A stretch of DNA of 64,000 nt from Leishmania mexicana MHOM/GT/2001/U1103 (taxonomy: Eukaryota > Euglenozoa > Kinetoplastea > Trypanosomatida > Trypanosomatidae), in NCBI RefSeq assembly GCF_000234665.1, contig NC_018310.1, forward strand, positions 372,001-436,000, in the 5' to 3' direction. Position 1 is the first letter of the stretch. Each line of letters opens with the position of its first letter. Both the position numbers and the translations under genes were made by a program. Under the pieces are notes generated by a model that did no database searches, was not told where the DNA came from, and saw only the letters and a program-made list of their open reading frames with translations. Shown one piece after another: positions 9,092 to 18,915 of the stretch.

Positions 9092-12000
9092 ATGCAGGGG
9101 GCCGACAACGGTGCGCAGCTCCAGATGCTTCTGCGCGTCAACGAATACGTGCAGAAGCAGCGACAGGCGTACATGACACTGTCGTTTGACGAGCAGCGTC
9201 GACGTGGTCCGCTCCTGTTAGAGGACTTGCTGACCATGGTGATGCACAACCTCCTTCAGGAGGCAGAGGGCAACGAAGGGGACGACGACGACGATGGTGT
9301 GCGACGACCAAGGGCGCGTGCGAGGATGGCCAGCGGGGCCCATGCCTTGGATGCGCTCACCTCGTCGACGAGCTCGTTGCCGTTCGCGCTCCGCGACGTT
9401 CCTGCCCTCGCCAACGTGGCGGCGCTGCAGCTTCGACTAACATCCACTGTCATGGCAGCCATCAGCACTCGAGCCATAGTAACGGTCCACGAGCTGGAGG
9501 AGTGGGTCTGTGCTCAGGAGGGCGTGGAGCACTTCGCCGAGCTCGGGCTCGGTATCGGCTTGCAGGTGCTGCCGGTTGTGCAGGAATACTTCCAGCTGCG
9601 CGCGAACTCCGCCGTGTTCCCGGTGCGGGCCCGAGACGTGGTCGCGTTTCTGCTGAACGATACCGCGGCGAGGGACATGCTGCTCTACGGCGGCGGCGAC
9701 ACCCGCGACTTGCTATACCGCTTCGCCGCCTTCTACGAGCGTCACGTACTCCACAGCGCGTCTCCGTCTTCCGCCTCTGCAACAGTGTGTGGACGTGGTC
9801 GGCTGCTGAACGTGCGCCAGCTCGGCATTCACGTGCAGGACTACGCCGCGCTGCTCGCGGCGCTGACGCAGGAGCTGGCGAGTGCACACCAGCTTGAGCA
9901 GCAGCAGTTCCAGAGGTGGATAGAGAGCTGTGTCACCGCAGAGACAGCCGCCACACAAGGCGCCAGCGCTCGCGACACAGCGTGTGTGGCGGCTGCGAAG
10001 GATAGTGCCGCTGTTGAGGGCGCGCTTGTGAGAGCCGCCTCGTTCGAGGCCGCGGCTCGGCGGGAGCGGAACCGAGCACTGTACGAGCGCGTGTTGCACT
10101 CCTTCGACTCCGCCTGCGCGCACGCGGAGCTTGTCGAGGGCATGCGGCGCACACACGAGAAGGCCCTCTGCGCCAGTCTCGGTGGTGACTCCGACACCGT
10201 GCCGTGCGTGAGGTCTGCCGGCGTCCGCGCCATAAACTTTGCTGTCACCTTCACAGAGGCGGAAGCGCGCTCCTACAGTCTCCCTCTGTCGCTGTGGCGT
10301 ACAGTACCTCTGGACGATGAAGCATGCAGTTCACTGGCGGGCGGCAGGGAATGGGGAGGAGGGGTTGAGCTGCGCTTCCATGTGGGTGCGTCGATCGACA
10401 CGGAGGTGAGCCGGGCAGCGCGGGGACTCGCGCAAGGCAGCAGCGCGTCGACAACCCCGCGGACGGCCCCTCTGGACTCTCAGTGGACCTCGAATACCGT
10501 GACGGGTGAGAAACAGGCTCCTGGCGAACGCGTCTCCAGCGACAGTATCCGTGTGGTGCCGCCCCCGCCATCATCGGCAATGCGTCGGCGACGCGGCACG
10601 GTTGTCTCCGACAGACCGCTTGCAATCTTCATGGGGGCACCTATCGCCGCTGCTGCTGCGGCGGCGGAGACGCGGGGGGTGGCCTCACCGGACGCTGCGC
10701 CAGCTCTCGTCGGCGCCGCCTCGATAATACCCGCTGTAGCGGCAACATCAGCCATCCCACTGCTGTCCTCGCTGCTGGCACCGGCTGGGTCGCTCGGCCT
10801 GGCTGTTGCGAGCAGCGCCAACACCGTCGACGCACCGCCGAGTGTGTCTCCGCAAGATACTGACACTGCTGTCGAGCGCGCGCCAAGCGCGGAGGGCAGG
10901 CCATCCGCTGCCGACGTGGTTGGAGGCTCTGTGGACATGTCCACGGAACCCAAGACAGCACTGGAGAAGCTTGGCAACCTACTGATGCAGCACCGACAGT
11001 GGAGTGCAGCGGCGCAGCGACGAGGCGCACCTGCGAGCGAACCGTTGATGGTCCTGGGCACAGGCGATACGTGGCTGGACCTTGCCGTGGCGGCGTTCGA
11101 GACCTTCGCGGTCGGTGACGTGGTTCCCGTGAAGCTGCTGTACGAGGCATGGGCGATGTGCGTGGACTGTCGAGGTCCAGCCCAGCCATCACCGTCGCCG
11201 CACGCGGCCAGGGTACACGGCGCCACGTCAGGCTACTTTGCACATCGTCGCTGCATACCTCTATTTCACCCCTTCGTAACCTCGTTCGGCAGCAGCAGCA
11301 GCGCCGCGCCCCTCAGCCCGCTCGCGTTGCTGCGGCGGCAGCTTGGAGCAGGTGACACGAGCGGCGCGCCGCCTGCCGCTGCCTCAGCCCCCGGTGCAGA
11401 GGACGGCGCGGCCGGGGAGACGAAGGAAATCGTGCACATGGCGACGCCGGTGGAGGTGTGTTGGTTGTCGTGGTGGGGCCCAGAGCCGTCTGACGGGCGC
11501 GTTTCACGCGAAGCGGCGATCCTCAGCTGCGCCTGCTTAGAGCGCCATTACCCATCATCTCTGCAAGACGTCTTTTGCGGCCTGCTCAGCGTACGTGCGG
11601 AGCCCACCGTCGCGGCGTGGTGCACGGCAGCAGTCGCATGCGCGCGCCGGCTGTGCCCGTTGTCAGCGTTGACGCCGTCATTCACCGATGCGTACGTGGA
11701 GTCGTTTGCGCGCTGCGTGGACGCGGATGTCGCGGGGTGGGTGGCAGAGCTGCACCAGGAGGGGACGCCGACGGCGCCGACGCCTGGGTCCGCCTCTGTC
11801 GAGCTGCCCTTCCTCCAGCGACAGCAACGGACGGCGCAGGTGGCCCTTCGCAGGGTGCTGGCGAGTCTGCAGGAGTCGCTGGCGGGGGCGTCGCCTTGGC
11901 GAGCCGGGCTGTTTCCCTGCGACCATGCCTGGCGCTGCGGCCTCGATGGGTTGCTCTACGCGACGCCTCAGTGGTGCGGCTACAGCGGGGTCCTGCTGAC

Positions 12001-14080
12001 GGCGTCGTCGCCATCTTTGCCGCCGCACACGTCGGTAGCGGCGTACCTCTCCAAGGGCGGCAGTGCCAACGATGCTGGCGTCGCTCCTCCGCTGCGTGTT
12101 CTGTGCTTCAGAGCGCATGAGCCGTCGTGGGCAGTGTGCTCAGTGCTGCACTATCTCGGTATTCGCCCTCTCTCGCAGCTGGCGGAGACGCGTGTGAGCT
12201 TCCACACCACCGTCGCCACGGATGCCAGTGGCGTGCTGCATGACAAGATCGCCGCCATTGTGCCGTACGTGCAGGCCTTCTGCCGCGCCTCTCTCCCTCT
12301 GTGGTACGGTGTCGTGTACATGCAGATGCGCGAGCGGCTCCGGCGGCTGCGAGTGGTGCTGACCGCTCCGACCGGTGGCAGCGTGCTGGCCGCCTCGGCG
12401 TCGCCGGTGCAGACGCTTCGCCTGCACGTGAACGGACACGTGTACGCGCATGAGCGACAGCTTCGGCTGGGGTACGTTGCAGCGCACAACGTCATCTACG
12501 GCGCCGCTGAGGCGACCTCCGTCCCGATGCTGTCCGAGGCGCTTCTGCCGCTGTTCATGCCAGTTGGTATGTCGGCAGAGGCCGACGTGCGACAGCTGCG
12601 TGACGTGATTCTCCGCCTCCTCGGCGCCTTGTCCTCGCTGGACAGCTCCGTCGAGTGGCGCGACGGCGCTGACACCTCGCCCCAGCAGCAGCAGTGGCGG
12701 CGTGAGCAGATCGAGCACGTGCTGCGGCCTGTCGCCGTGCATTATGGCCTAACCCCTTTTGCTGGCGTGTCTAGCGATGCACTCCCGCCCGCATCCGGCG
12801 TGTTGGCCACTGCGGTGGGCTCCGCATACGACACCGATGCTCACGACGCTCAAGCAGAGGCTCCGTTCACTCTCTCGTCGCGTGCCTTCATACGGTACAT
12901 GGCGAACTACCCCCCAGGCACCGACGCCATGCGACAGCCACGCGGGTCTCAGCAAGCCCACACGGGGCATCGAACTGGAGAAACATCAGGCACGCAGCCA
13001 CTGACTCAAGCAAGCGCGCAGGAGCTGGTGTCGCATGCGAGACCCTTCTCGTCACGCACAGCTTCCGCAGCCAGGGCCGGCGGTGGCTTCATGCAACGGC
13101 CCGACGTGAACGGGCGGCTTTCCGTCACCCTCTCTCTCGGCGGCAGCACAGCGGTCGTGACGTCTACGCCTGCTTGGTCCAACTTCCCCATGGAGCTCGA
13201 CCTGGACGCCGTCGTAGCCGCAAGCGTCGTGGTCGGGGCTGCGGATGGCGGTGGCCGCGGTCGTGGGGCGGCTGCATCAGCACGCGATCATCAGGGAGAC
13301 AGCGACGATGACAGCAGTTTGGCTCCAGGCAGTGATGGTGAGGGGGACAACAATGCCGCTGTCGGCGGCGGCGAGGAAGAGCAGCAAGATTCCTTCCTCA
13401 CGTTCCAGTACCATCGCAGGAGCGGCACCGCCCCCAGCGCGCTTCGAGGCAGCGGAGGCGGTATCGAGTCCCGCAAACGGTTGCGCGCCGGTAATAACCG
13501 TGCTGGTGGGCACGTGAGAGGACGACTCCGCCACGACCCTGCCGGACCTGATGTGCGCGCTGCCGGGATGTGGCTTCGCCCGCCTGCGGGGTCTGCCATG
13601 GCCGGCACGGGTGGCGACACCCCCGACTACGCAGTCGCGGCAGAGCGCTACGTCTACGAGCTGCTTCGGGAGGAGTACGCCAAGCAGGCGCAGCAGGGCG
13701 GCGTGCGCGTTGTTTGGATGAATGAGAGCCGAGAGGCCGGTTCGCCCTTCGACATCCTCGTCATCAAGCCGCGACGGCTGAGCAGCAGCAATGCTAAGGT
13801 GAATAGTAGCAGCTCCGCTGACAGCAGCCGCTGGGACGTGTTGCAGTATGTAGAGGTGAAGTCCACTTGCACCGCTAATCGGGAGGACTTCGAGATGTCC
13901 ATGGCAGAGCTTCTCTTCGCCGCGCGCTTCGGGGCCGCCTACCGCGTCTACCGCGTCTTCGGCGCCTCGACAGACGCGCTGCATCGAATGAAGCATCGTG
14001 TCTACGCTGACATTGTGCAGCTGTGGTATACGGCGCGGTTGACCATTACCTCCGACATCCGTGTCACGCCGTCGACATGA
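9092..14080 (+). CDS. Large protein with C-terminal NO VEIN (DUF3883) nuclease-like domain
   Basis: A 1662-residue protein; the first ATG after the likely SL acceptor is used. Residues about 1509-1655 resemble the NO VEIN C-terminal/DUF3883 domain, a PD-(D/E)XK-nuclease-fold family: YAVAAERYVYELL opens it, SPFDILVIK supplies the Asp (about residue 1554), and YVEVKST supplies the Glu-x-Lys (about 1588-1590). YRVYRV and a final strand pair follow. The rest is not recognised. Residues about 430-640 and 1290-1505 are low-complexity (Ala/Ser/Gly/Pro or acidic) and look disordered. Two blocks look globular (about 650-1000 and 1000-1240), the second rich in Leu/Arg/Tyr. In plants and some ciliates the domain follows a histidine-kinase-like ATPase; I see no ATP-binding motif here. 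Nuclease activity is inference. Confidence 0.85.
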   Translation: MQGADNGAQLQMLLRVNEYVQKQRQAYMTLSFDEQRRRGPLLLEDLLTMVMHNLLQEAEGNEGDDDDDGVRRPRARARMASGAHALDALTSSTSSLPFALRDVPALANVAALQLRLTSTVMAAISTRAIVTVHELEEWVCAQEGVEHFAELGLGIGLQVLPVVQEYFQLRANSAVFPVRARDVVAFLLNDTAARDMLLYGGGDTRDLLYRFAAFYERHVLHSASPSSASATVCGRGRLLNVRQLGIHVQDYAALLAALTQELASAHQLEQQQFQRWIESCVTAETAATQGASARDTACVAAAKDSAAVEGALVRAASFEAAARRERNRALYERVLHSFDSACAHAELVEGMRRTHEKALCASLGGDSDTVPCVRSAGVRAINFAVTFTEAEARSYSLPLSLWRTVPLDDEACSSLAGGREWGGGVELRFHVGASIDTEVSRAARGLAQGSSASTTPRTAPLDSQWTSNTVTGEKQAPGERVSSDSIRVVPPPPSSAMRRRRGTVVSDRPLAIFMGAPIAAAAAAAETRGVASPDAAPALVGAASIIPAVAATSAIPLLSSLLAPAGSLGLAVASSANTVDAPPSVSPQDTDTAVERAPSAEGRPSAADVVGGSVDMSTEPKTALEKLGNLLMQHRQWSAAAQRRGAPASEPLMVLGTGDTWLDLAVAAFETFAVGDVVPVKLLYEAWAMCVDCRGPAQPSPSPHAARVHGATSGYFAHRRCIPLFHPFVTSFGSSSSAAPLSPLALLRRQLGAGDTSGAPPAAASAPGAEDGAAGETKEIVHMATPVEVCWLSWWGPEPSDGRVSREAAILSCACLERHYPSSLQDVFCGLLSVRAEPTVAAWCTAAVACARRLCPLSALTPSFTDAYVESFARCVDADVAGWVAELHQEGTPTAPTPGSASVELPFLQRQQRTAQVALRRVLASLQESLAGASPWRAGLFPCDHAWRCGLDGLLYATPQWCGYSGVLLTASSPSLPPHTSVAAYLSKGGSANDAGVAPPLRVLCFRAHEPSWAVCSVLHYLGIRPLSQLAETRVSFHTTVATDASGVLHDKIAAIVPYVQAFCRASLPLWYGVVYMQMRERLRRLRVVLTAPTGGSVLAASASPVQTLRLHVNGHVYAHERQLRLGYVAAHNVIYGAAEATSVPMLSEALLPLFMPVGMSAEADVRQLRDVILRLLGALSSLDSSVEWRDGADTSPQQQQWRREQIEHVLRPVAVHYGLTPFAGVSSDALPPASGVLATAVGSAYDTDAHDAQAEAPFTLSSRAFIRYMANYPPGTDAMRQPRGSQQAHTGHRTGETSGTQPLTQASAQELVSHARPFSSRTASAARAGGGFMQRPDVNGRLSVTLSLGGSTAVVTSTPAWSNFPMELDLDAVVAASVVVGAADGGGRGRGAAASARDHQGDSDDDSSLAPGSDGEGDNNAAVGGGEEEQQDSFLTFQYHRRSGTAPSALRGSGGGIESRKRLRAGNNRAGGHVRGRLRHDPAGPDVRAAGMWLRPPAGSAMAGTGGDTPDYAVAAERYVYELLREEYAKQAQQGGVRVVWMNESREAGSPFDILVIKPRRLSSSNAKVNSSSSADSSRWDVLQYVEVKSTCTANREDFEMSMAELLFAARFGAAYRVYRVFGASTDALHRMKHRVYADIVQLWYTARLTITSDIRVTPST

Positions 14081-14308
14081 CGACGCACGATGACACCGTT
14101 GCTCCGCGCTTCGCTTGGTTTTCTGCTCTCGGGCCTTCTCGGGCCCCCCTCCCTCTCTCTCTCCTTCCCAATGCACGCACGAGCGTGTTTCTTGTCGTGG
14201 ATAACTCGTATAAACTCGTGCGTTGACACGTGCGATGACCAGCAGCCTCAAGAAGGGAATGCCACGACAAGGCACTGCTCTTGCAGTGCAAGCGATGAGC
14301 ACACCAGC

Positions 14309-14332
14309 ACACACACACACACACACACACAC
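14309..14332. repeat. (AC)12 microsatellite
   Basis: Twelve uninterrupted AC units in the 3' flank of the preceding gene. Confidence 0.9.
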
Positions 14333-15138
14333 CACAGCCTCATGCTCCAGAGAGGGAGGCAGGGAGGGAGTAGTGCGAAGGCGTTTATCCGCGGCCGCTT
14401 CTCCATGCTCTCCTTCAGCGGGCCCACCCGACCCCTCCTGTCACTGTCCTCCGTAACGCATGAGAACCCCCCTCCGCAAGTGTGTGTGCGCGTGCGTGTG
14501 CACACAATACCGGGACGGCGCCGCTCTCTCCTCGCCACCTTCCCATCCCCGTCACTGATCCTCTCCCCCTTCCTCGTTCACCACAGGTCACCGCCCTCCC
14601 TCTTGTCGTCTGCTTGGTGACAGCAGGCCCATCATCGCGTCCAGACACACGTGTGAATTAGCGCCGCCCCTCTTGCACTCCCGCCGTGCCTTTCTTCGTC
14701 ATCGGGAAGGGGGGCAGCGCCCTCGACTCCACCGCTGGCATACCATCTAACTCGCTCACCTCTACGAGTGTTTCCTCTCCCTTCCCCTGTGAATCTCTGT
14801 CTCCGCGCGCGCGCGCCTGGGCCTCTGCGAGCGGTGCGCGTGTGTGTCCATGGGAGAAAGGGGGAGAGGGATCCCGTACACCGCCACGCCCATCCGTTCA
14901 TTCGCTCCGTCGCTCCCACGCATACACACACCCACACCCACACCCACACCTCTTTCTCTATATATCTCGCTGTCGATCCACGTGTGCGTGCCTCAAACCC
15001 CCTCCCCTCCCCACCTCCCGCTCTCCCTCTCTGTGTGTGTGCACGTGTGCGTATCTCTCTTGGACGCCCCTTCGCATGGTGGGCCGTCTCGGCACGCACG
15101 CACGCACGCACGGGGTTTTCTCTTTCCATCCACGTATC

Positions 15139-15140
15139 AG
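15139..15140 (+). promoter_or_regulatory. Candidate SL trans-splice acceptor of LRR gene
   Basis: First AG after the pyrimidine run TTTTCTCTTTCC (about 15116-15127). The next ATG downstream is 15208, the proposed LRR-protein start, so this site excludes the longer upstream frame. Confidence 0.5.
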
Positions 15141-15207
15141 CGCCCACCACGCGAGAGGCGGTCCAGCTCCACAGAAGGCTCACGCCTCCGCCGACGTACA
15201 CACCAAC

Positions 15208-18200
15208 ATGGGGTGCAAGAATTCGTCGCACACGATGTCGGGAAGCAGCTCCGTGGTAGGCACCGCTCCTGGCGCCACCGAGGACGCTGGGAGCTCCTCG
15301 CCGGTCTTCGGCTCGGGCGTTCATGTCGGTCGGTTCGGTAACGCGGACCTCTCGGGACGCGACCTCGATGTGCTGGGGCCGCAGATGGTGCACATGATCC
15401 GTGAAGACGAGCTACATCGCACTGCAACATCGCTAAGACTATCAAACAACAGGCTGTACGCGCTGGCGAAGGAGCTGCCACTGCTGTCGAACCTGCGTGA
15501 GCTGGATATCGACCACAACCGGTTCCAGCGCTTCCCCGAGGTACTTGTGCGGCTGCCGCGCCTGTGGCGCATCAACGTCAGCTTCAACCCCATCGACAGC
15601 GTGCGCGGGTTCGACGTGCTGCCGCGTCTCCTCTCGCTGCGCTCGCTGACGGTGCGGGATTGCGGTCTGAAGGAGATCCCGATTGCGGTGCTTCAGTGCG
15701 AAGTTCTGGAGGAGCTCGACGTGGGCAACAACCCGGAGATCAAGATCACCGGCGTTGCCTTGCATCGGCTCAAGCGGCTGAGGAGGCTCGGTGTGGCGAA
15801 CTGCAACCTCGCTGGGCGCACCCTGCCCAACGCGATCAAGCGCATGAGGCTGACATCGCTCGACATCTCTGGCAACGCCTTCACCTTCGCCGACCCAAAC
15901 TTCTTCGGAAGGAGTATGCCGCACTCGCTGATAGAGTTGCACCTCGTCGGCATGAAGCTCACGGCGCCGCCGGCGGTGGTGGCGCTGCTGAAGAAGCTGA
16001 ACTTCCTCGACCTCGCTGAGAACCCCATCGAGACGCTCGACGTCCTCGCCGGCCGCGTGGTGAAGCGACTGCATCACGTGGCTAGCAACGGTACGGTGAC
16101 CACCGCCGGCACGAACGGCTTCTCGGATGCGCTAGCGGAAGACGAGGACGATTTTGAGGAGGAAGAGACAGCCACCCACGCCTCCGACGGCGCCGCCAGC
16201 GCCGCGACGAGCCGCGTCAACCTCAGCAAGGCGAGCAGGGAGGGGATCGTGTCGCACGTGACGCAGCCGATCCCGCTAAAACGGCTCTCGCTGCGCGCGT
16301 GCAACTTTCGCATGGTGCCCAAGTACTTCCACAAGCTGGATCAACTCGAGGAGCTCGACCTCTCCGAGAACGAAAACCTCGACGACCCGAACATGACACT
16401 CTTCTCGCTGCAGCACTTGGTGACGCTGAACATTGTTGGCTGCCCCTTCGCCGAGGACCCATCGCAGTCGCGGAACGAGTGGTTTGACATTGGCAAGCTG
16501 CGCAACCTGCGCAATATTCGGTGGGAGATGTGGAAGAGTGAGCACAACATGAGTCCCTATCGCACCAAGATCCCGATTGAGCTGTGCGCGCTGCGACTGC
16601 GCACGCTGAACGAAGTGCAGCTACGCCGCAACCTCTTCACCGGCGACACTATTGAGACTGTCATCAATCTCCTGTCTGACGGCTACTTCAAGGTGGACCT
16701 GTCCGTGGACGAGATGATCCTGCACAGCCACGTCGAGGCCGTCAAGGCCTTCACCGAGGGCGAGCGCTTCTTCTTCCCCAAGACGGTCACCGAAGTGCCG
16801 AACCTCCAGTGCGGCGTCGACCCCGCTTCACTCGGGCGGGTGCACCTCAAGATCGCCCTCAGCCGGTACATCTTCTTCCTCGCCATACAGGCGGCGAACT
16901 ACGACGCCGTCATCATCCCGCCACTGGATGTCATGATCATCCACTACGCGCAGCTCACTGTCCACCCGCTCCAGTACCGCACCGACTGCGAGGCCGTGTG
17001 TGGGCGCATACTGGACTGCAACTACCGCACCTTCTTTGCGGAGCAGAAGAAGCACCAGGTGGAGGCGAAGAGCGTCGTGGACGCGTCGAGGCGCATCTGG
17101 AACTTGATGGTGCGCTCTGCCCAGCGCGATCTCGCATGGCTGCGGTACGACTTCTGGGACAAGCGACTGCGCGCATCGGCGGCTGATGGCGCCACCGATG
17201 GTGGCTCCGCCGGAGCTGCGTTCTCCGATGAACATACAGTGATCCCGAAGACGTTGCCGCTGCTGGTCGGCAAGACGGCTGCCGAAGTGACGCAGGACTG
17301 GCAGGCGATGGTGTCCATCGACTCGGCACACGACCTGGCCGGTGTGCTGGACCAGGCCATCACGTCGCACTTCTCTGAGAAGGGCGTGAAGGATTTTAGT
17401 GCGTCCATTCAACAGTTTTATGAGATGAATCGCTGCTTCCTGTTCCACGAGGACTCGCTGTGGAAGGCAGACCTCGACTGGAACCGGTATGTGAAGTTCC
17501 TCACCCTCTACGCCTACCGGTGCGCCGTGTTCGAGGGCGGCACCACCTGCATCGTGGAGCCGATCGCGGATGAGGAGGGCAACCTTGTAGCGCCAGATCG
17601 CACCACCTCGATTCTGGGCAAGCACTACGATTCCATGAACAACCACAGTTTCGACGACTCGGGCAAGTATCTGCCGAAGCCGCAGGATGGGGGGCAGAGA
17701 GGGGGGACTGCCAACAGCGTGTCAGAGAACCAGGCCGAGTCTAGCGGGGTGCCGCAGACCCGCACCGTCAGCGGCATCGCTCGCCGGTCCTTGTCCACGC
17801 TGCAGAAGGCCAGCAAGTCGAACAAGCGGCTGACGATGGTGCGCCAGCTCGAGGACAACCCGGTGCCCACCATCGGTATCATCTTCATGCTCCACGCCCA
17901 CCGCACCTCACACCTCAAGTATTATCAGTCCATGTCACTGTTTGCCATCGAAAACGTTGATGTCATGTGGGGTGCCGCGGGCCACGGCATCTTGAAGCAG
18001 ACCCAGGGTGCATGGATGGCCCTGTATGACGAGGCGTACGTCGGCGAAAGCAGGGAGATGCCGTTCGGCTACCTTGTGCAGAAGGGCGTGCTGATGCCGA
18101 CCTCTGACCCGTGCGATGGCGCGAGCGTAGTGGCAGGGGACGGCTCTGCTGCTGCGAAGAAGTCGGACGGTGCATCGAGGCAGAGGCAGCATCGGTACGC

Positions 18201-18318
18201 CTATGAGACGAACGTGGCGCCGCGCAGGTCGTGTATCAAGGCACGCACACGCAACGCGGGCAACTTCGCCCGCCAGGTGACATTCTGCAGTGCTGACACA
18301 GAGTTTGGCGTCTTCTAG
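15208..18318 (+). CDS. Leucine-rich-repeat protein with predicted N-terminal dual acylation
   Basis: A 1036-residue protein. The N terminus MGCKNSS fits the pattern for N-myristoylation at Gly2 with palmitoylation at Cys3, so membrane or flagellar-membrane attachment is likely (inference). Residues about 74-420 form an LRR array with repeats such as LRLSNNRLYAL, LRELDIDHNRFQRFP, LEELDVGNNP and LTSLDISGNAF; an acidic insert (about 310-335) splits it before the last repeats. Residues about 540-1000 are a conserved-looking globular region rich in aromatic residues that I do not recognise. The tail (about 960-1036) is basic and Ser-rich. The frame is open upstream to 14686 but contains a probable SL acceptor at 15140, and family-like sequence begins only here. 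Confidence 0.88.
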   Translation: MGCKNSSHTMSGSSSVVGTAPGATEDAGSSSPVFGSGVHVGRFGNADLSGRDLDVLGPQMVHMIREDELHRTATSLRLSNNRLYALAKELPLLSNLRELDIDHNRFQRFPEVLVRLPRLWRINVSFNPIDSVRGFDVLPRLLSLRSLTVRDCGLKEIPIAVLQCEVLEELDVGNNPEIKITGVALHRLKRLRRLGVANCNLAGRTLPNAIKRMRLTSLDISGNAFTFADPNFFGRSMPHSLIELHLVGMKLTAPPAVVALLKKLNFLDLAENPIETLDVLAGRVVKRLHHVASNGTVTTAGTNGFSDALAEDEDDFEEEETATHASDGAASAATSRVNLSKASREGIVSHVTQPIPLKRLSLRACNFRMVPKYFHKLDQLEELDLSENENLDDPNMTLFSLQHLVTLNIVGCPFAEDPSQSRNEWFDIGKLRNLRNIRWEMWKSEHNMSPYRTKIPIELCALRLRTLNEVQLRRNLFTGDTIETVINLLSDGYFKVDLSVDEMILHSHVEAVKAFTEGERFFFPKTVTEVPNLQCGVDPASLGRVHLKIALSRYIFFLAIQAANYDAVIIPPLDVMIIHYAQLTVHPLQYRTDCEAVCGRILDCNYRTFFAEQKKHQVEAKSVVDASRRIWNLMVRSAQRDLAWLRYDFWDKRLRASAADGATDGGSAGAAFSDEHTVIPKTLPLLVGKTAAEVTQDWQAMVSIDSAHDLAGVLDQAITSHFSEKGVKDFSASIQQFYEMNRCFLFHEDSLWKADLDWNRYVKFLTLYAYRCAVFEGGTTCIVEPIADEEGNLVAPDRTTSILGKHYDSMNNHSFDDSGKYLPKPQDGGQRGGTANSVSENQAESSGVPQTRTVSGIARRSLSTLQKASKSNKRLTMVRQLEDNPVPTIGIIFMLHAHRTSHLKYYQSMSLFAIENVDVMWGAAGHGILKQTQGAWMALYDEAYVGESREMPFGYLVQKGVLMPTSDPCDGASVVAGDGSAAAKKSDGASRQRQHRYAYETNVAPRRSCIKARTRNAGNFARQVTFCSADTEFGVF

Positions 18319-18894
18319 TCGGGGAAGGAGTGTGTGTGTGTGGGGGGGAGGGGGCGCGCCAGAGAGCAGCGAGCGCGTCAGTGCACAGGTGAGCTTGCGT
18401 GAGTGCAGCCCTTCACATCACCATCAGCGTGCTTGTGGCCTCCCCCATCCTCCCCGCTCGTCTCTCTTTCTCTCTCTTACTGGGCCTGTGCCCTTGTTAA
18501 CTCTCGACATTTTTTTCTACGGTATTCTCTCGTGGAGGTGGTGGTGGTGGTCGGGTGCAGCCGGCTCGCCATCCTCCCCGCGCACTGCTCGACCGCCATC
18601 AACGCCGCCGTGTGTGCCCCGACATCCCTCTCACCTTCCGTTTCTCTGTCCTTCTCTCTGTGTGGGTGGGTGGGTGTGTGTGCGCACGCGACGACGACAA
18701 GGAGCATTCCCTTGCGCGAATTCTCTGTCTTCGTGGGGGGGGGGCGCTGGACGGCGTAGCAGGCGGCGGAGACATCCTCGCTTCGCTTGACCGACCGCTT
18801 GATGGCGGCTACTCCCCTAACAAACAAACGAGGACCTGGCTGTGGCGCACACGTGTGGGCGTGCGCCCTTCTCCTCCGCCTTCGCGTCCTTTTC

Positions 18895-18915
18895 ATATAT
18901 ATATATATATATATA
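18895..18915. repeat. (AT)n microsatellite
   Basis: About 21 nt of alternating A and T, the most AT-rich run I noticed in an otherwise GC-rich window. Confidence 0.85.

Larger units (their letters stand above)
14081..15207. other. Spacer between NO VEIN-domain gene and LRR gene
   Basis: No gene is seen. It contains a (AC)12 run, a CCCACA-type repeat near 14930-14955 and an ACGC repeat near 15092-15112. The open frame continuing upstream from the LRR gene has no G/C-third bias here and starts without an ATG. Confidence 0.6.

Noticed and set aside
14930..14955. CCCACA-type repeats as internal telomere-like sequence
   Set aside because: The unit is not CCCTAA and the run is short; ordinary CA-rich spacer repeat.
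14686..15207. Longer N terminus for the LRR protein
   Set aside because: Low-complexity translation of a C/T-rich spacer, starting without an ATG and crossing the SL candidate at 15140.
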